The position numbers and the translations under genes were made by a program. From Pseudomonas nunensis (GTDB taxonomy: Bacteria > Pseudomonadota > Gammaproteobacteria > Pseudomonadales > Pseudomonadaceae), in assembly GCF_024296925.1 (NCBI RefSeq), contig NZ_CP101125.1:5644501-5708500 (forward strand): a stretch of 64,000 bases of DNA, in the 5' to 3' direction. The notes beneath the pieces were generated by a model. The model searched no databases. It had not been told where the DNA came from and was given only the letters and a program-made list of their open reading frames with translations. Every line of letters begins with the position of its first letter. Positions within the stretch are counted from its first letter, which is position 1. Below, in pieces: positions 48,218 through 56,736 of this stretch.

Positions 48218-49893
48218 CTTGGATAACACTTGAGCAATTGCTGCTCAAGGCTCAGCCGGAACGAGCCCTGACGGCCGAGCCGGCGTTGAATCACGCACAA
48301 CTGTGCGCACAGGCCCTGAGCCTCGCCGCCGGCCTGCAAACCCAAGGCGTGCGGCGCATTGCCGTGCACCTGGAAGATGCCGCCGACCTGGCGATCGCGC
48401 TGCTGGGTGCCTGGCGTGCCGGGGTCAGCGTGTTGCTGCCCGCCGATTTGCAGCCGCAGACGCGCCAGCGCTGGTCGACGGAAGTCGATCTGTGGCTGAC
48501 CGATCAGGCTGACGATGCGCATCTGGCCGATTATCAGCATTCGCCGATGCCCGCCGCCGCGCTGGATCTGGATCGCTGTCAGCTGAGCCTGTGCACCTCC
48601 GGCTCCAGCGGCGAACCCAAGCGCATCGACAAAACCCTGCGGCAACTGGCCAATGAAGTCGAAGCGCTGGAACAGCTGTGGGGCGCGGACCTGGGCCAGG
48701 CTTGCATCATTGGCAGCGTCGGCACCCAACACATTTACGGTTTGCTGTTCCGCGTGCTTTGGCCGTTGTGCGCCGGGCGCCCATTCGTGCGCAAGCAACT
48801 GGCCTTTCCGGAAGACCTGCAGCGTGCCAGCCGCGAACATCCGGTGTTTGCCTGGGTTGCCAGTCCGGCGCTGCTCAAGCGCATGGGCGACAACCTCGAC
48901 TGGCCGGCCTTGAGCGTGGTGCGCCGGGTGTTTTCCTCCGGCGGCGCGCTGCCCACCGAGGCTGCGCAAAGTCTGTTCGAACGCCTGGAGCAATGGCCGA
49001 CGGAAATCCTCGGCAGCTCGGAAACCGGCGGCATCGCCTGGCGCCAAGGGCAAGACCTGTGGCAACCGTTCGCCAACGTCATGCTGAGCCAGGACAGCGA
49101 CGGCGCCCTGCTTATCGCCTCGCCGTACCTGCCCGCCGACCACATAGAACACACCGCCGACGCCGCACGGATCGCCGCTGACGGTCGTTTCGAACTGCTG
49201 GGACGGCTGGACCGCATCGTCAAACTGGAAGAAAAACGTATCTCGCTACCAATGCTGGAACAGGCACTGATGGCCCACGACTGGGTCGCCGAAGCGCGCC
49301 TCGGCGTGGTTCAGGAAAACCGCGCCTCACTGGGCGCACTGCTGGTGCTCAGCCAACAAGGGCTGCATGCCTTGCGCAATCAGGGGCGACGCACCCTCAC
49401 TCAAGAATTGCGTCAGCACCTGAGTCAGCATTGCGAAGCCCTCGCCTTGCCTCGGCGCTGGCGCTTACTGCGACAACTGCCGTTGAACGCTCAGGGCAAA
49501 CTGCCCCAGACCGACGTCGAAGCCCTGCTGCTGGCCCCGCGCCCCAAAGCGCCGGACGTGCTGCAACAGGTTGAAACCGATGGCGAGTGGAGCCTGCAAC
49601 TGGCAGTGCCACCGGACCTGGCCTACTTCAGCGGGCACTTTCCACAAGCGCCGGTTTTGCCCGGCGTGGTGCAAGTGGATTGGGCGCTGAGCCTCGGTCA
49701 GCAACTGATGGATTTGCCGACCAACTTCGCCGGCATGGAAGTGCTGAAATTCCAGCAACTGGTGCGTCCTGGCGATGAAATCCAGTTGCACCTGCGCTTC
49801 GACCCGGTGCGCAGCAAGTTGTATTTCGCCTACCGCAACGACACCGCCACCTGCTCCAGCGGGCGGATCGTGCTGGAGGCGACCTGTGGGTAA
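48214..49893 (+). CDS. Acyl/aryl-activating ligase fused to an ApeI-like dehydratase domain
   Basis: The 559-residue protein joins two activities. Residues 1 to about 450 are an AMP-binding ligase with [17 protein letters not shown] (P-loop), [11 protein letters not shown] and [15 protein letters not shown], which would activate the aryl starter acid for loading onto a carrier protein. The last 100 residues are a hotdog dehydratase-like domain with [18 protein letters not shown], where Asp replaces the usual FabZ Glu as in ApeI-like enzymes. In E. coli-type APE clusters these are usually separate genes. The ATG 48214 overlaps the preceding gene by four bases. Confidence 0.85.
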   Translation: MTWITLEQLLLKAQPERALTAEPALNHAQLCAQALSLAAGLQTQGVRRIAVHLEDAADLAIALLGAWRAGVSVLLPADLQPQTRQRWSTEVDLWLTDQADDAHLADYQHSPMPAAALDLDRCQLSLCTSGSSGEPKRIDKTLRQLANEVEALEQLWGADLGQACIIGSVGTQHIYGLLFRVLWPLCAGRPFVRKQLAFPEDLQRASREHPVFAWVASPALLKRMGDNLDWPALSVVRRVFSSGGALPTEAAQSLFERLEQWPTEILGSSETGGIAWRQGQDLWQPFANVMLSQDSDGALLIASPYLPADHIEHTADAARIAADGRFELLGRLDRIVKLEEKRISLPMLEQALMAHDWVAEARLGVVQENRASLGALLVLSQQGLHALRNQGRRTLTQELRQHLSQHCEALALPRRWRLLRQLPLNAQGKLPQTDVEALLLAPRPKAPDVLQQVETDGEWSLQLAVPPDLAYFSGHFPQAPVLPGVVQVDWALSLGQQLMDLPTNFAGMEVLKFQQLVRPGDEIQLHLRFDPVRSKLYFAYRNDTATCSSGRIVLEATCG

Positions 49894-49904
49894 GTTGAAT
49901 TCCC

Positions 49905-50038
49905 GTGTAGCAGCTGCCGCAGGCTGCGTCCGAGTGCGAAGCGCTCGCAATCAGGCCGCCATGGTGATTCTGAAGGACCTCGTTGATCTGGTTTGCGACC
50001 GCTTCGCGGCCGAACGCAGGCTTCGCCAGCTGCTACAA
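49905..50038. repeat. REP element inside the APE operon (GTAGCAGCTG family)
   Basis: GTGTAGCAGCTGCCGCAGGC near one end and CTTCGCCAGCTGCTAC near the other form an imperfect palindrome, a different REP class from the GTGGGAGCGGG family. It separates the ligase stop from the glycosyltransferase ATG by 164 bases, the largest gap in this otherwise overlapping operon. A related copy is at 53696. Confidence 0.75.
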
Positions 50039-50057
50039 GGGTGCGGTGGGTATCAAA

Positions 50058-50792
50058 ATGCATAACCCCTGCGCCGTCATCCCGGTCTACAACCACGAAA
50101 CCGCGATCACCACCGTGGTCGAAGCCCTTCTCGCCCAAGGCTTGCCGTGCATTCTGGTGGACGACGCCAGCACCCAGGCCTGCGCAAAAGTGCTCGATCA
50201 ACTGGCGCTGCGCGACAACACGCATCTGATCCGCCTCACCGTCAATCAAGGCAAGGGCGGCGCGGTGATGACCGGTTTTCGCGAAGCCGCGCGTTTGGGT
50301 TTCAGCCACGCCTTGCAGGTGGACGCTGACGGCCAGCATGACCTGGCCGACGTCGCGACCTTCCTCGAGCAATCCCGCGCCCATCCCGAAGCGGTCATCT
50401 GCGGTTATCCGCTCTACGACGCCAGCGTGCCCAAGGGTCGTTTGTATGCGCGTTACCTGACCCATGTGATGGTGTGGATCAACACCCTGTCGTTGCAGAT
50501 CCGCGATTCGATGTGCGGCTTCCGCGTCTATCCATTGCCACCGACCCTGGCGCTGATCAGTTCGGCGAAGATCGGCAAACGCATGGACTTCGACTCGGAC
50601 ATTCTGGTGCGGCTGGCCTGGCGTAATTTGCCGATGCAGTGGCTGCAAACCAAGGTTCATTACCCGCTGGACGGCGTTTCGCATTTTCGCCTGTTCCGCG
50701 ACAACGTGCTGATTTCGAGCATGCACACCCGGCTGTTCTTCGGCATGTTGCTGCGCGCTCCGGTGATCCTCTGGCGGCGGTGGCGCACATGA
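50058..50792 (+). CDS. Family 2 glycosyltransferase of APE cluster
   Basis: From ATG 50058 the 244-residue protein has the GT-A opening CAVIPVYNHETAITTVVEAL, the acidic metal site VDADGQHD and DSMCGFRVYPLPPTLALI. It probably adds a sugar or polyprenyl-phosphate-linked sugar to the polyene or its lipid anchor. It follows the REP element and overlaps the next acyltransferase gene (ATGA). In some APE clusters the glycosyltransferase and acyltransferase are fused. Confidence 0.88.
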   Translation: MHNPCAVIPVYNHETAITTVVEALLAQGLPCILVDDASTQACAKVLDQLALRDNTHLIRLTVNQGKGGAVMTGFREAARLGFSHALQVDADGQHDLADVATFLEQSRAHPEAVICGYPLYDASVPKGRLYARYLTHVMVWINTLSLQIRDSMCGFRVYPLPPTLALISSAKIGKRMDFDSDILVRLAWRNLPMQWLQTKVHYPLDGVSHFRLFRDNVLISSMHTRLFFGMLLRAPVILWRRWRT

Positions 50793-51736
50793 GCACTGAG
50801 ACAGACAAAAAACACTGGGCCGACCGTGAAGAGCGCGGCAGTTTCTGGCTGATGAAATTCACCGCACTCTGCGCCAAAGTGCTGGGCCGGCGGCTGTTGA
50901 GCCCGTTGCTGTACGGCATCGTTTTGTACTTTTTCCTGTTCGGGCGCAGCGCACGCAAAAGTGCCTGGCAATACCAGCAACGCCTCGCCGACTGGAGTGG
51001 CAACAGCGAATTGCGTCCGACCCATTGGCGCGTGTTCGGCCAGTTCATGGCCTTCGCCGACTCCATGCTCGACAAGCTCGATGTATGGAACGGCAAGCTG
51101 CGCCTCGAACAGATCGAAATCATCGACCCGGCGCTGTTGCGCACTCAACTGCGCGGTGCCCGAGGGCAGATGCTGGTGGGTGCGCATTTGGGCAATCTCG
51201 AAGTCTGCCGCGCGCTGGCGGAGATCGGCGAAAAGGTCACCATGAACGTGCTGGTGCACACCAAGCACGCCGAGCAATTCAACCGATTGCTCGGTGAAGC
51301 CGGGGCGACCAATCTGCGGCTGATTCAGGTCAGCGAACTGGACCCGGTGATCATGCTTCAACTGCACGAACGCCTGGAGCGCGGCGAGTGGCTGGCGATT
51401 GCCGGCGACCGCGTGCCCTTGCATGGCGGGCGTAGCGTGACCGTGGATTTCCTCGGGCATCCGGCGGCATTCCCCCAAGGCCCGTGGCTGCTGGCCGGGT
51501 TGCTCAAGTGCAAGATCAATCTGTTGCTGTGCCTGAAGAAACCTACCGGCGATTATCGACTGACCCTCGAACCGTTCACCGAAGCGGTGGTGTGGAAGCG
51601 CAGCGACCGCGAACAGGTCATTCATCAGTGGGCCTCCCGCTACGCCGAACGCTTGGGTCACTATTGCCTTGAAGCGCCTCAACAATGGTTCAACTTTTAC
51701 CCTTTCTGGAAGACCGATGACGACGCCAACGCTTGA
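50789..51736 (+). CDS. LpxL/HtrB-like acyltransferase of APE cluster
   Basis: A 315-residue lipid A-type acyltransferase with an N-terminal membrane segment (LLSPLLYGIVLYFFLFGRSA) and the catalytic HX4E motif in AHLGNLE. It probably transfers an acyl or polyenoyl chain to a lipid or glycolipid acceptor at the inner membrane. It overlaps the glycosyltransferase gene by four bases and the lyase gene by 20. Confidence 0.85.
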   Translation: MSTETDKKHWADREERGSFWLMKFTALCAKVLGRRLLSPLLYGIVLYFFLFGRSARKSAWQYQQRLADWSGNSELRPTHWRVFGQFMAFADSMLDKLDVWNGKLRLEQIEIIDPALLRTQLRGARGQMLVGAHLGNLEVCRALAEIGEKVTMNVLVHTKHAEQFNRLLGEAGATNLRLIQVSELDPVIMLQLHERLERGEWLAIAGDRVPLHGGRSVTVDFLGHPAAFPQGPWLLAGLLKCKINLLLCLKKPTGDYRLTLEPFTEAVVWKRSDREQVIHQWASRYAERLGHYCLEAPQQWFNFYPFWKTDDDANA

Positions 51737-53261
51737 GCCGGTAACCTTCGGCGAACTCCCTTTGCGCATCGAAGACGTGCTGGCTCTGGCCAACCGTCAG
51801 GCGCCGACCCGGTTGCAGGCTGATCCTGAATACCGCGAGCGCATCGCCAAGGGTGCGCGCTTCCTCGATTCCCTGTTGGACAAGGAAGGCGTGATCTACG
51901 GCGTGACCACCGGTTACGGCGATTCCTGCGTGGTCGCGGTGCCGCTGCATCACGTCGAAGCGCTGCCGCGTCATCTGTACACATTCCACGGCTGTGGCCT
52001 GGGCAAACTGCTGGATGCCCAAGCGACCCGCGCGGTACTCGCGGCACGTTTGCAGTCGCTGTGCCACGGCGTGTCCGGGGTGCGTGTGGAACTGCTGGAA
52101 CGCCTGCAAGCGTTCCTTGAGCACGACATTCTGCCGCTGATCCCGGAAGAAGGTTCGGTGGGCGCCAGCGGTGATTTGACGCCGCTGTCCTACGTCGCCG
52201 CGACCTTGTCCGGCGAGCGCGAAGTGATGTTCCGTGGCGAACGCCGCGAAGCCGCCGATGTGCATCGCGAACTCGGCTGGACGCCGCTGGTGCTACGCCC
52301 GAAAGAAGCCCTGGCACTGATGAACGGCACCGCCGTGATGACCGGCATCGCTTGCCTGGCCTTCGCCCGCGCCGATTACCTGCTGCAACTGGCCACGCGC
52401 ATCACCGCGTTGAACGTGGTCGCGCTGCAAGGCAATCCGGAGCATTTCGACGAGCGTCTGTTCGCCACCAAACCGCACCCGGGGCAGATGCAAGTCGCCG
52501 CGTGGTTGCGCAAGGATCTGGCAATCGACGCGCCCACCGCGCCTCTGCATCGCTTGCAAGATCGCTATTCCCTGCGCTGCGCACCGCATGTGCTCGGCGT
52601 GTTGGCCGACAGCCTGAACTGGCTGCGTTCGTTCATCGAGATCGAGCTCAACAGCGCCAACGACAACCCGATTATCGACGCCGAAGCCGAACGCGTGCTG
52701 CACGGCGGGCACTTCTACGGCGGCCACATCGCGTTCGCCATGGACAGCCTGAAAACCCTGGTGGCCAACGTCGCCGACTTGTTGGATCGGCAACTCGCGC
52801 TGCTGGTGGATGAGCGTTACAACCACGGTTTGCCGAGCAACCTCTCCGGCGCCAGCGCTGACCGCGCCATGCTCAATCATGGCTTCAAAGCCGTGCAGAT
52901 CGGCACCAGCGCCTGGACCGCCGAAGCGCTGAAAAATACGATGCCGGCCAGCGTGTTCTCGCGCTCCACCGAGTGCCATAACCAGGACAAAGTCAGCATG
53001 GGCACCATCGCCGCCCGGGATGCAGTCCGCGTGCTGGAGCTGACCGAACAAGTCGCCGCCGCCACGCTGCTGGCCGCCAATCAAGGCGTCTGGCTGCGCA
53101 GCCAGGCCGAAGACGCACGCCCGTTGCCGCCATCACTCGCCGCCATGCACGAAGAACTGGCCAAGGACTTCCCGCCGGTCATCGAAGACCGCGCCCTGGA
53201 AGGTGAATTGCGCCTGTGCCTGAAACGGATCGCCGAGCAACACTGGAGGCTGCATGCGTAG
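51717..53261 (+). CDS. Aromatic amino-acid ammonia-lyase (HAL/PAL/TAL family)
   Basis: An MIO-type lyase of 514 residues from ATG 51717. The MIO-forming Ala-Ser-Gly is at 150-152 in EEGSVGASGDLTPL, and the catalytic Tyr is in IYGVTTGYGDSC near 61. In this cluster it should deaminate Tyr or Phe to coumarate or cinnamate, the aryl starter, rather than histidine. The substrate-selecting pair (His-Leu in tyrosine lyases, Ser-His in HAL) aligns here with Phe90-His91, so the preferred amino acid is uncertain. It overlaps both neighbours. Confidence 0.88.
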   Translation: MTTPTLEPVTFGELPLRIEDVLALANRQAPTRLQADPEYRERIAKGARFLDSLLDKEGVIYGVTTGYGDSCVVAVPLHHVEALPRHLYTFHGCGLGKLLDAQATRAVLAARLQSLCHGVSGVRVELLERLQAFLEHDILPLIPEEGSVGASGDLTPLSYVAATLSGEREVMFRGERREAADVHRELGWTPLVLRPKEALALMNGTAVMTGIACLAFARADYLLQLATRITALNVVALQGNPEHFDERLFATKPHPGQMQVAAWLRKDLAIDAPTAPLHRLQDRYSLRCAPHVLGVLADSLNWLRSFIEIELNSANDNPIIDAEAERVLHGGHFYGGHIAFAMDSLKTLVANVADLLDRQLALLVDERYNHGLPSNLSGASADRAMLNHGFKAVQIGTSAWTAEALKNTMPASVFSRSTECHNQDKVSMGTIAARDAVRVLELTEQVAAATLLAANQGVWLRSQAEDARPLPPSLAAMHEELAKDFPPVIEDRALEGELRLCLKRIAEQHWRLHA

Positions 53262-53679
53262 CAAGGGAGTGCTTCACGCCGATACGGAAATCCTCGTGCC
53301 GTTCTTTGACGTCGACACCATGAACGTCGTGTGGCACGGCCATTACGTCAAATACCTGGAAGTCGCCCGTTGTGCGCTGCTGGACAAACTCGGCCACAAC
53401 TACACCGCAATGGTCGAATCGGGTTTTGCCTGGCCGGTGATCGATCTGCAACTGCGCTACGTGCGCGGTGCGGTGTTCGGCCAGAAGCTCAACGTGCGCG
53501 CGAGTCTGGTGGAGTGGGAGAACCGGTTGAAGATCAACTACCTGATCAGCGACCTGCACACTGGAGAGCGCCTGACCCGCGCCAGCTCGGTGCAGGTCGC
53601 GGTCGATATGAGCAGCCGCGAGATGCAATTGGCCTCGCCGAAAGTGTTCACCGATGCTGTTGAAAGGATGCTGCCATGA
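53254..53679 (+). CDS. 4-hydroxybenzoyl-CoA thioesterase-like (YbgC-type) hotdog protein
   Basis: A 141-residue hotdog-fold thioesterase with the family motif DVDTMNVVWHGHYVKYLEVA, whose Asp is the catalytic residue in the 4HBT family. It probably releases or edits acyl chains in polyene synthesis. It overlaps the lyase by 8 bases and the LolA-like gene by 4. Confidence 0.85.
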   Translation: MRSKGVLHADTEILVPFFDVDTMNVVWHGHYVKYLEVARCALLDKLGHNYTAMVESGFAWPVIDLQLRYVRGAVFGQKLNVRASLVEWENRLKINYLISDLHTGERLTRASSVQVAVDMSSREMQLASPKVFTDAVERMLP

Positions 53680-54410
53680 TTTTCCGGATATTCACCTGTA
53701 GCAGCTGGCGAAGCCTGCGTTCGGCTGCGAAGCAGTCGCCCCGCGTTTTACCTGATGCACCGCATACACAGGTTTTACGACGGCTTCGCCGCCGGACGCA
53801 GCCTCGCGGGCTCGGCAGCTGCTACGCGATTGCGGTGCTGTTGATGGTGGGTTTCGCTTCGCAGGCCCAGGCGTTCGACCTGCAACAACTCAGCGATCAA
53901 CTGGCCAAGCCGGATGTGATCCACGGCAACTTCATTCAGGAAAAACACCTGCGTGCCCTGCCCCAGCCGCTGGTCAGCAAAGGCACCTTCGTCCTCGCTA
54001 AAAACCACGGCCTGCTGTGGCTGCTGAAAACTCCGCTGCAACAGGATTACCGGATCAACGCCAAGGGCATTGCCCGGCGTGACGCCAACGGCTGGCAATT
54101 GCTGCCGGGCAAGAGCGCCGGGGCCGAGCAGAACCGGTTGTTCCTCGCCGTGCTGCAAGGTGACAGCAGCGGTTTGCAACGGGATTTCGAGCTGGCGCTG
54201 AGCGGCGATGCGCAGAAATGGAAGCTGACCCTGACCCCGCGCTCGATGCTGCTCAAGCAAGTGTTCAACCAGATCAACATTGATGGTGGCGAGTTGGTGA
54301 ACACCATCGAGCTGCTGGAAACCCAAGGCGACAGCACCCTGTTGCGCATGCAGGACAGCACCAGCGCCCAACCGTTGAGCGACGCGGAGCAACATGACTT
54401 TGCCGAGTGA
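53676..54410 (+). CDS. LolA-like outer-membrane lipoprotein carrier (REP element within N-terminal coding)
   Basis: The frame from ATG 53676 (ATGA overlap with the thioesterase) has 244 residues. The mature part, from FDLQQLSDQLAKPDVIHGNF, is LolA-like with VLAKNHGLLWLLKTPL, and would carry the lipid product or a lipoprotein across the periplasm. Residues about 7-50 (Arg/Ser-rich, for example RRLRRRTQPRGLGS) are encoded by a REP palindrome (53696-53826) that keeps the frame and leads straight into the hydrophobic AIAVLLMVGFASQAQA, a credible signal peptide end. Downstream starts (GTG 53835, ATG 53844) would leave a signal with no charged n-region. Confidence 0.8.
   Translation: MIFRIFTCSSWRSLRSAAKQSPRVLPDAPHTQVLRRLRRRTQPRGLGSCYAIAVLLMVGFASQAQAFDLQQLSDQLAKPDVIHGNFIQEKHLRALPQPLVSKGTFVLAKNHGLLWLLKTPLQQDYRINAKGIARRDANGWQLLPGKSAGAEQNRLFLAVLQGDSSGLQRDFELALSGDAQKWKLTLTPRSMLLKQVFNQINIDGGELVNTIELLETQGDSTLLRMQDSTSAQPLSDAEQHDFAE
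53696..53826. repeat. REP element inside the 5' end of the LolA-like gene
   Basis: TGTAGCAGCTGGCGAAGCCT at one end and GGCTCGGCAGCTGCTACGCG at the other form an imperfect palindrome of the same class as 49905. It lies wholly inside an open reading frame. Confidence 0.75.
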
Positions 54411-56736
54411 ACGGAGGCTTCCACGGCTGTTCCTGATCCTGCTGCTGGCGGTGCTCGCGCTCGCCGGTTGGCAATGGCGTGACGGCGCCCCGCTGTCGGC
54501 CAACCTGATGGAACTGGTGCCGGGCACGGCACCGGACGCGCTGGAACTGCGCGCCGAACAACGCATGCAAGAACCGCTGAACCGCGAAATGCTGGTGCTG
54601 GTCGGCCATACCGATCGCCAGCAAGCCGTGACCATGGCGCAGACACTCGGCGAGCAGTGGCAGGCCAGCGGCTTGTTCGAAAAAGTCCAATGGACCTTGC
54701 AAGCCGACCTCCCGGCCCTGCGCACGCAGTTGCTGCAAGGCCGGTTGGCGATGCTCTCGGACGTGGATCGGCAACAGCTGATCGAGCATCCCGACGCGTT
54801 CATTCAACAACGCGTACAAGCGCTGTTCGACCCCTTCACCGGCTTCAGCCTGGTGCCGAGCCAGGACGACTGGCTGGGCCTGACCGGGCGCATTCAGAAC
54901 AGCCAGCCGCAACACGGCGCGGTGCAACTGGACATCGGCAGCGGCGCGTTGATTGCCGATGCCGACGGCAAGAGTTGGGTGCTGCTGCGCGCGCGCACCA
55001 CCGGCAACGCCTTCGACATGAACCTGCCACTGCAAGTCGCCGATTTGCTCAAACACAGTCGCGAAGAAGCGGCCCAAGGCGACGTGCAATTGCTCGCCGC
55101 CAGCGGCTTGCTCTACGCGGCCAACGGTCAGCAACAAGCGACCCGGGAAATGACCTGGGTCGGTGGCGGCGCCACGCTCGGCATCCTGTTGTTGCTGTTG
55201 CTGGCGTTCCGGCGTTTGCGCGTGTTGCTCGCGTTCGTCCCGGTGCTGGTGGGGATGTTGTTCGGCATGGTGGCGTGCGTGGCGCTGTTCGGTCATATGC
55301 ATGTGATGACCTTGGTGCTCGGCTCCAGCTTGATCGGCGTCGCTGTGGATTACCCGCTGCATTACCTGTCCAAGAGCTGGAGCCTGAAACCCTGGAACAG
55401 TTGGCCGGCCCTGCGCCTGACCCTGCCGGGGCTGACGCTGAGCCTGATCACCAGTTGCATCGGTTACCTCGCCCTGGCCTGGACACCATTCCCGGCCCTG
55501 ACACAAATCGCCGTGTTCTCCGCCGCCGGGCTGCTCGGTGCTTATCTGTCGGCGGTGTGCCTGTTGCCGGCGCTGCTCAAGGGTGCGGACCTGCGCCCGG
55601 CGCAATGGCCGCTGCGAGTCGCCGAGTGTCTGGTGAACCTGCGTGAAACGCTGCTCAAGCATGTCCGCACACCGGTGTTGCTGGCGCTGTTGATTGCCTT
55701 CTGTGTTGGTGGTCTGTTGCAGCTCAGCACCAAGAATGACATTCGCCAGTGGGTCGGCATGCCACAGCATCTGACCGACGAAGCCCAGGCGATCGCGCGC
55801 ATCACAGGCTTCCAGCCCACCAGCCAGTTTTTCCTGATCAGGGCCGCCAACCAGCAGGAATTGCTGGAGCGCCAGGGCGCGCTGAATGACCGCCTGGAAC
55901 AACTGGTCAACCTCGACAAACTCCAGGGTTTTCTCTCCCTCAACCAACTGGTCAGCCAGCCGAGCGAACAGCAGCAAGTGCGCGAGGCGTTGAACAAACT
56001 GCCGCAGTTCTGGCAGCCATTGCTCGACGTCGGCGTGCCGGTTGAAGCGCTGCAAGCCGAGCTGACCAAGTTGCAGGCGCTGCCTGTCGAAGACATCGAC
56101 GCCGCGCTGGTCGGGCCATTGGCCGAACCTTATCGCACACTGTGGCTTGGGCCGACCGATGACGGCGGCGTGGCAGCCATGGTCAGCCTGCAAGGCTTGA
56201 ACAACCCGTCGCTGCTGCGGGTCCAGGCTCTGGACTTGCCGGGCGTTGAATTGGTGGATCGCCTCGGCGAACTGAACAATGTCTTCGCCCAGACCCAAAT
56301 CAGCGCCGCTGAACTGAAACTCGCCTCCTGCGTGCTGATCGTACTGGTGTTGATCCTGCCGTTCGGCCTCGGCGGTGCGCTGCGGATCGTCGCGCTGCCG
56401 CTGCTCGCCGCACTGTGCAGCCTGGCGTGCCTCGGTTGGCTCGGCCAGCCGTTGACGCTGTTCAGCCTGTTCGGCCTGTTGCTGGTGACGGCCATCAGCG
56501 TCGATTACGCGATCCTCATGCGCGAACAGGTCGGCGGCGCCGCCGTGAGCCTGCTGGGCACGTTGCTGGCGGCACTGACCACTTGGCTGTCGTTCGGCTT
56601 GCTGGCGGTCTCCAGCACACCAGCGGTGAGCAACTTCGGTTTGTCGGTGAGCCTGGGTCTGGCGTTCAGCTTCATCCTCGCGCCGTGGGCCGGACGACAA
56701 GTCCACGCCGCTCCGGCCGTGGAGCAGACGGCATGA
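54394..56736 (+). CDS. MMPL/RND-family lipid exporter of APE cluster
   Basis: A 780-residue RND-like permease with two sets of six membrane segments and two periplasmic loops. Segments such as GILLLLLLAFRRLRVLLAFV and LVTAISVDYAILMREQVGG show the MMPL pattern (duplicated GVAVDYPLHY/SVDYAIL motifs with Asp for proton coupling). It should extract the finished aryl polyene lipid from the inner membrane and pass it to the LolA-like carrier. It overlaps both neighbours. Confidence 0.92.
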   Translation: MTLPSERRLPRLFLILLLAVLALAGWQWRDGAPLSANLMELVPGTAPDALELRAEQRMQEPLNREMLVLVGHTDRQQAVTMAQTLGEQWQASGLFEKVQWTLQADLPALRTQLLQGRLAMLSDVDRQQLIEHPDAFIQQRVQALFDPFTGFSLVPSQDDWLGLTGRIQNSQPQHGAVQLDIGSGALIADADGKSWVLLRARTTGNAFDMNLPLQVADLLKHSREEAAQGDVQLLAASGLLYAANGQQQATREMTWVGGGATLGILLLLLLAFRRLRVLLAFVPVLVGMLFGMVACVALFGHMHVMTLVLGSSLIGVAVDYPLHYLSKSWSLKPWNSWPALRLTLPGLTLSLITSCIGYLALAWTPFPALTQIAVFSAAGLLGAYLSAVCLLPALLKGADLRPAQWPLRVAECLVNLRETLLKHVRTPVLLALLIAFCVGGLLQLSTKNDIRQWVGMPQHLTDEAQAIARITGFQPTSQFFLIRAANQQELLERQGALNDRLEQLVNLDKLQGFLSLNQLVSQPSEQQQVREALNKLPQFWQPLLDVGVPVEALQAELTKLQALPVEDIDAALVGPLAEPYRTLWLGPTDDGGVAAMVSLQGLNNPSLLRVQALDLPGVELVDRLGELNNVFAQTQISAAELKLASCVLIVLVLILPFGLGGALRIVALPLLAALCSLACLGWLGQPLTLFSLFGLLLVTAISVDYAILMREQVGGAAVSLLGTLLAALTTWLSFGLLAVSSTPAVSNFGLSVSLGLAFSFILAPWAGRQVHAAPAVEQTA

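Noticed and set aside
54274..56706. An 810-residue open frame opposite the MMPL gene
   Set aside because: Gln/Arg-rich shadow with no domain, and the plus-strand gene is clear.
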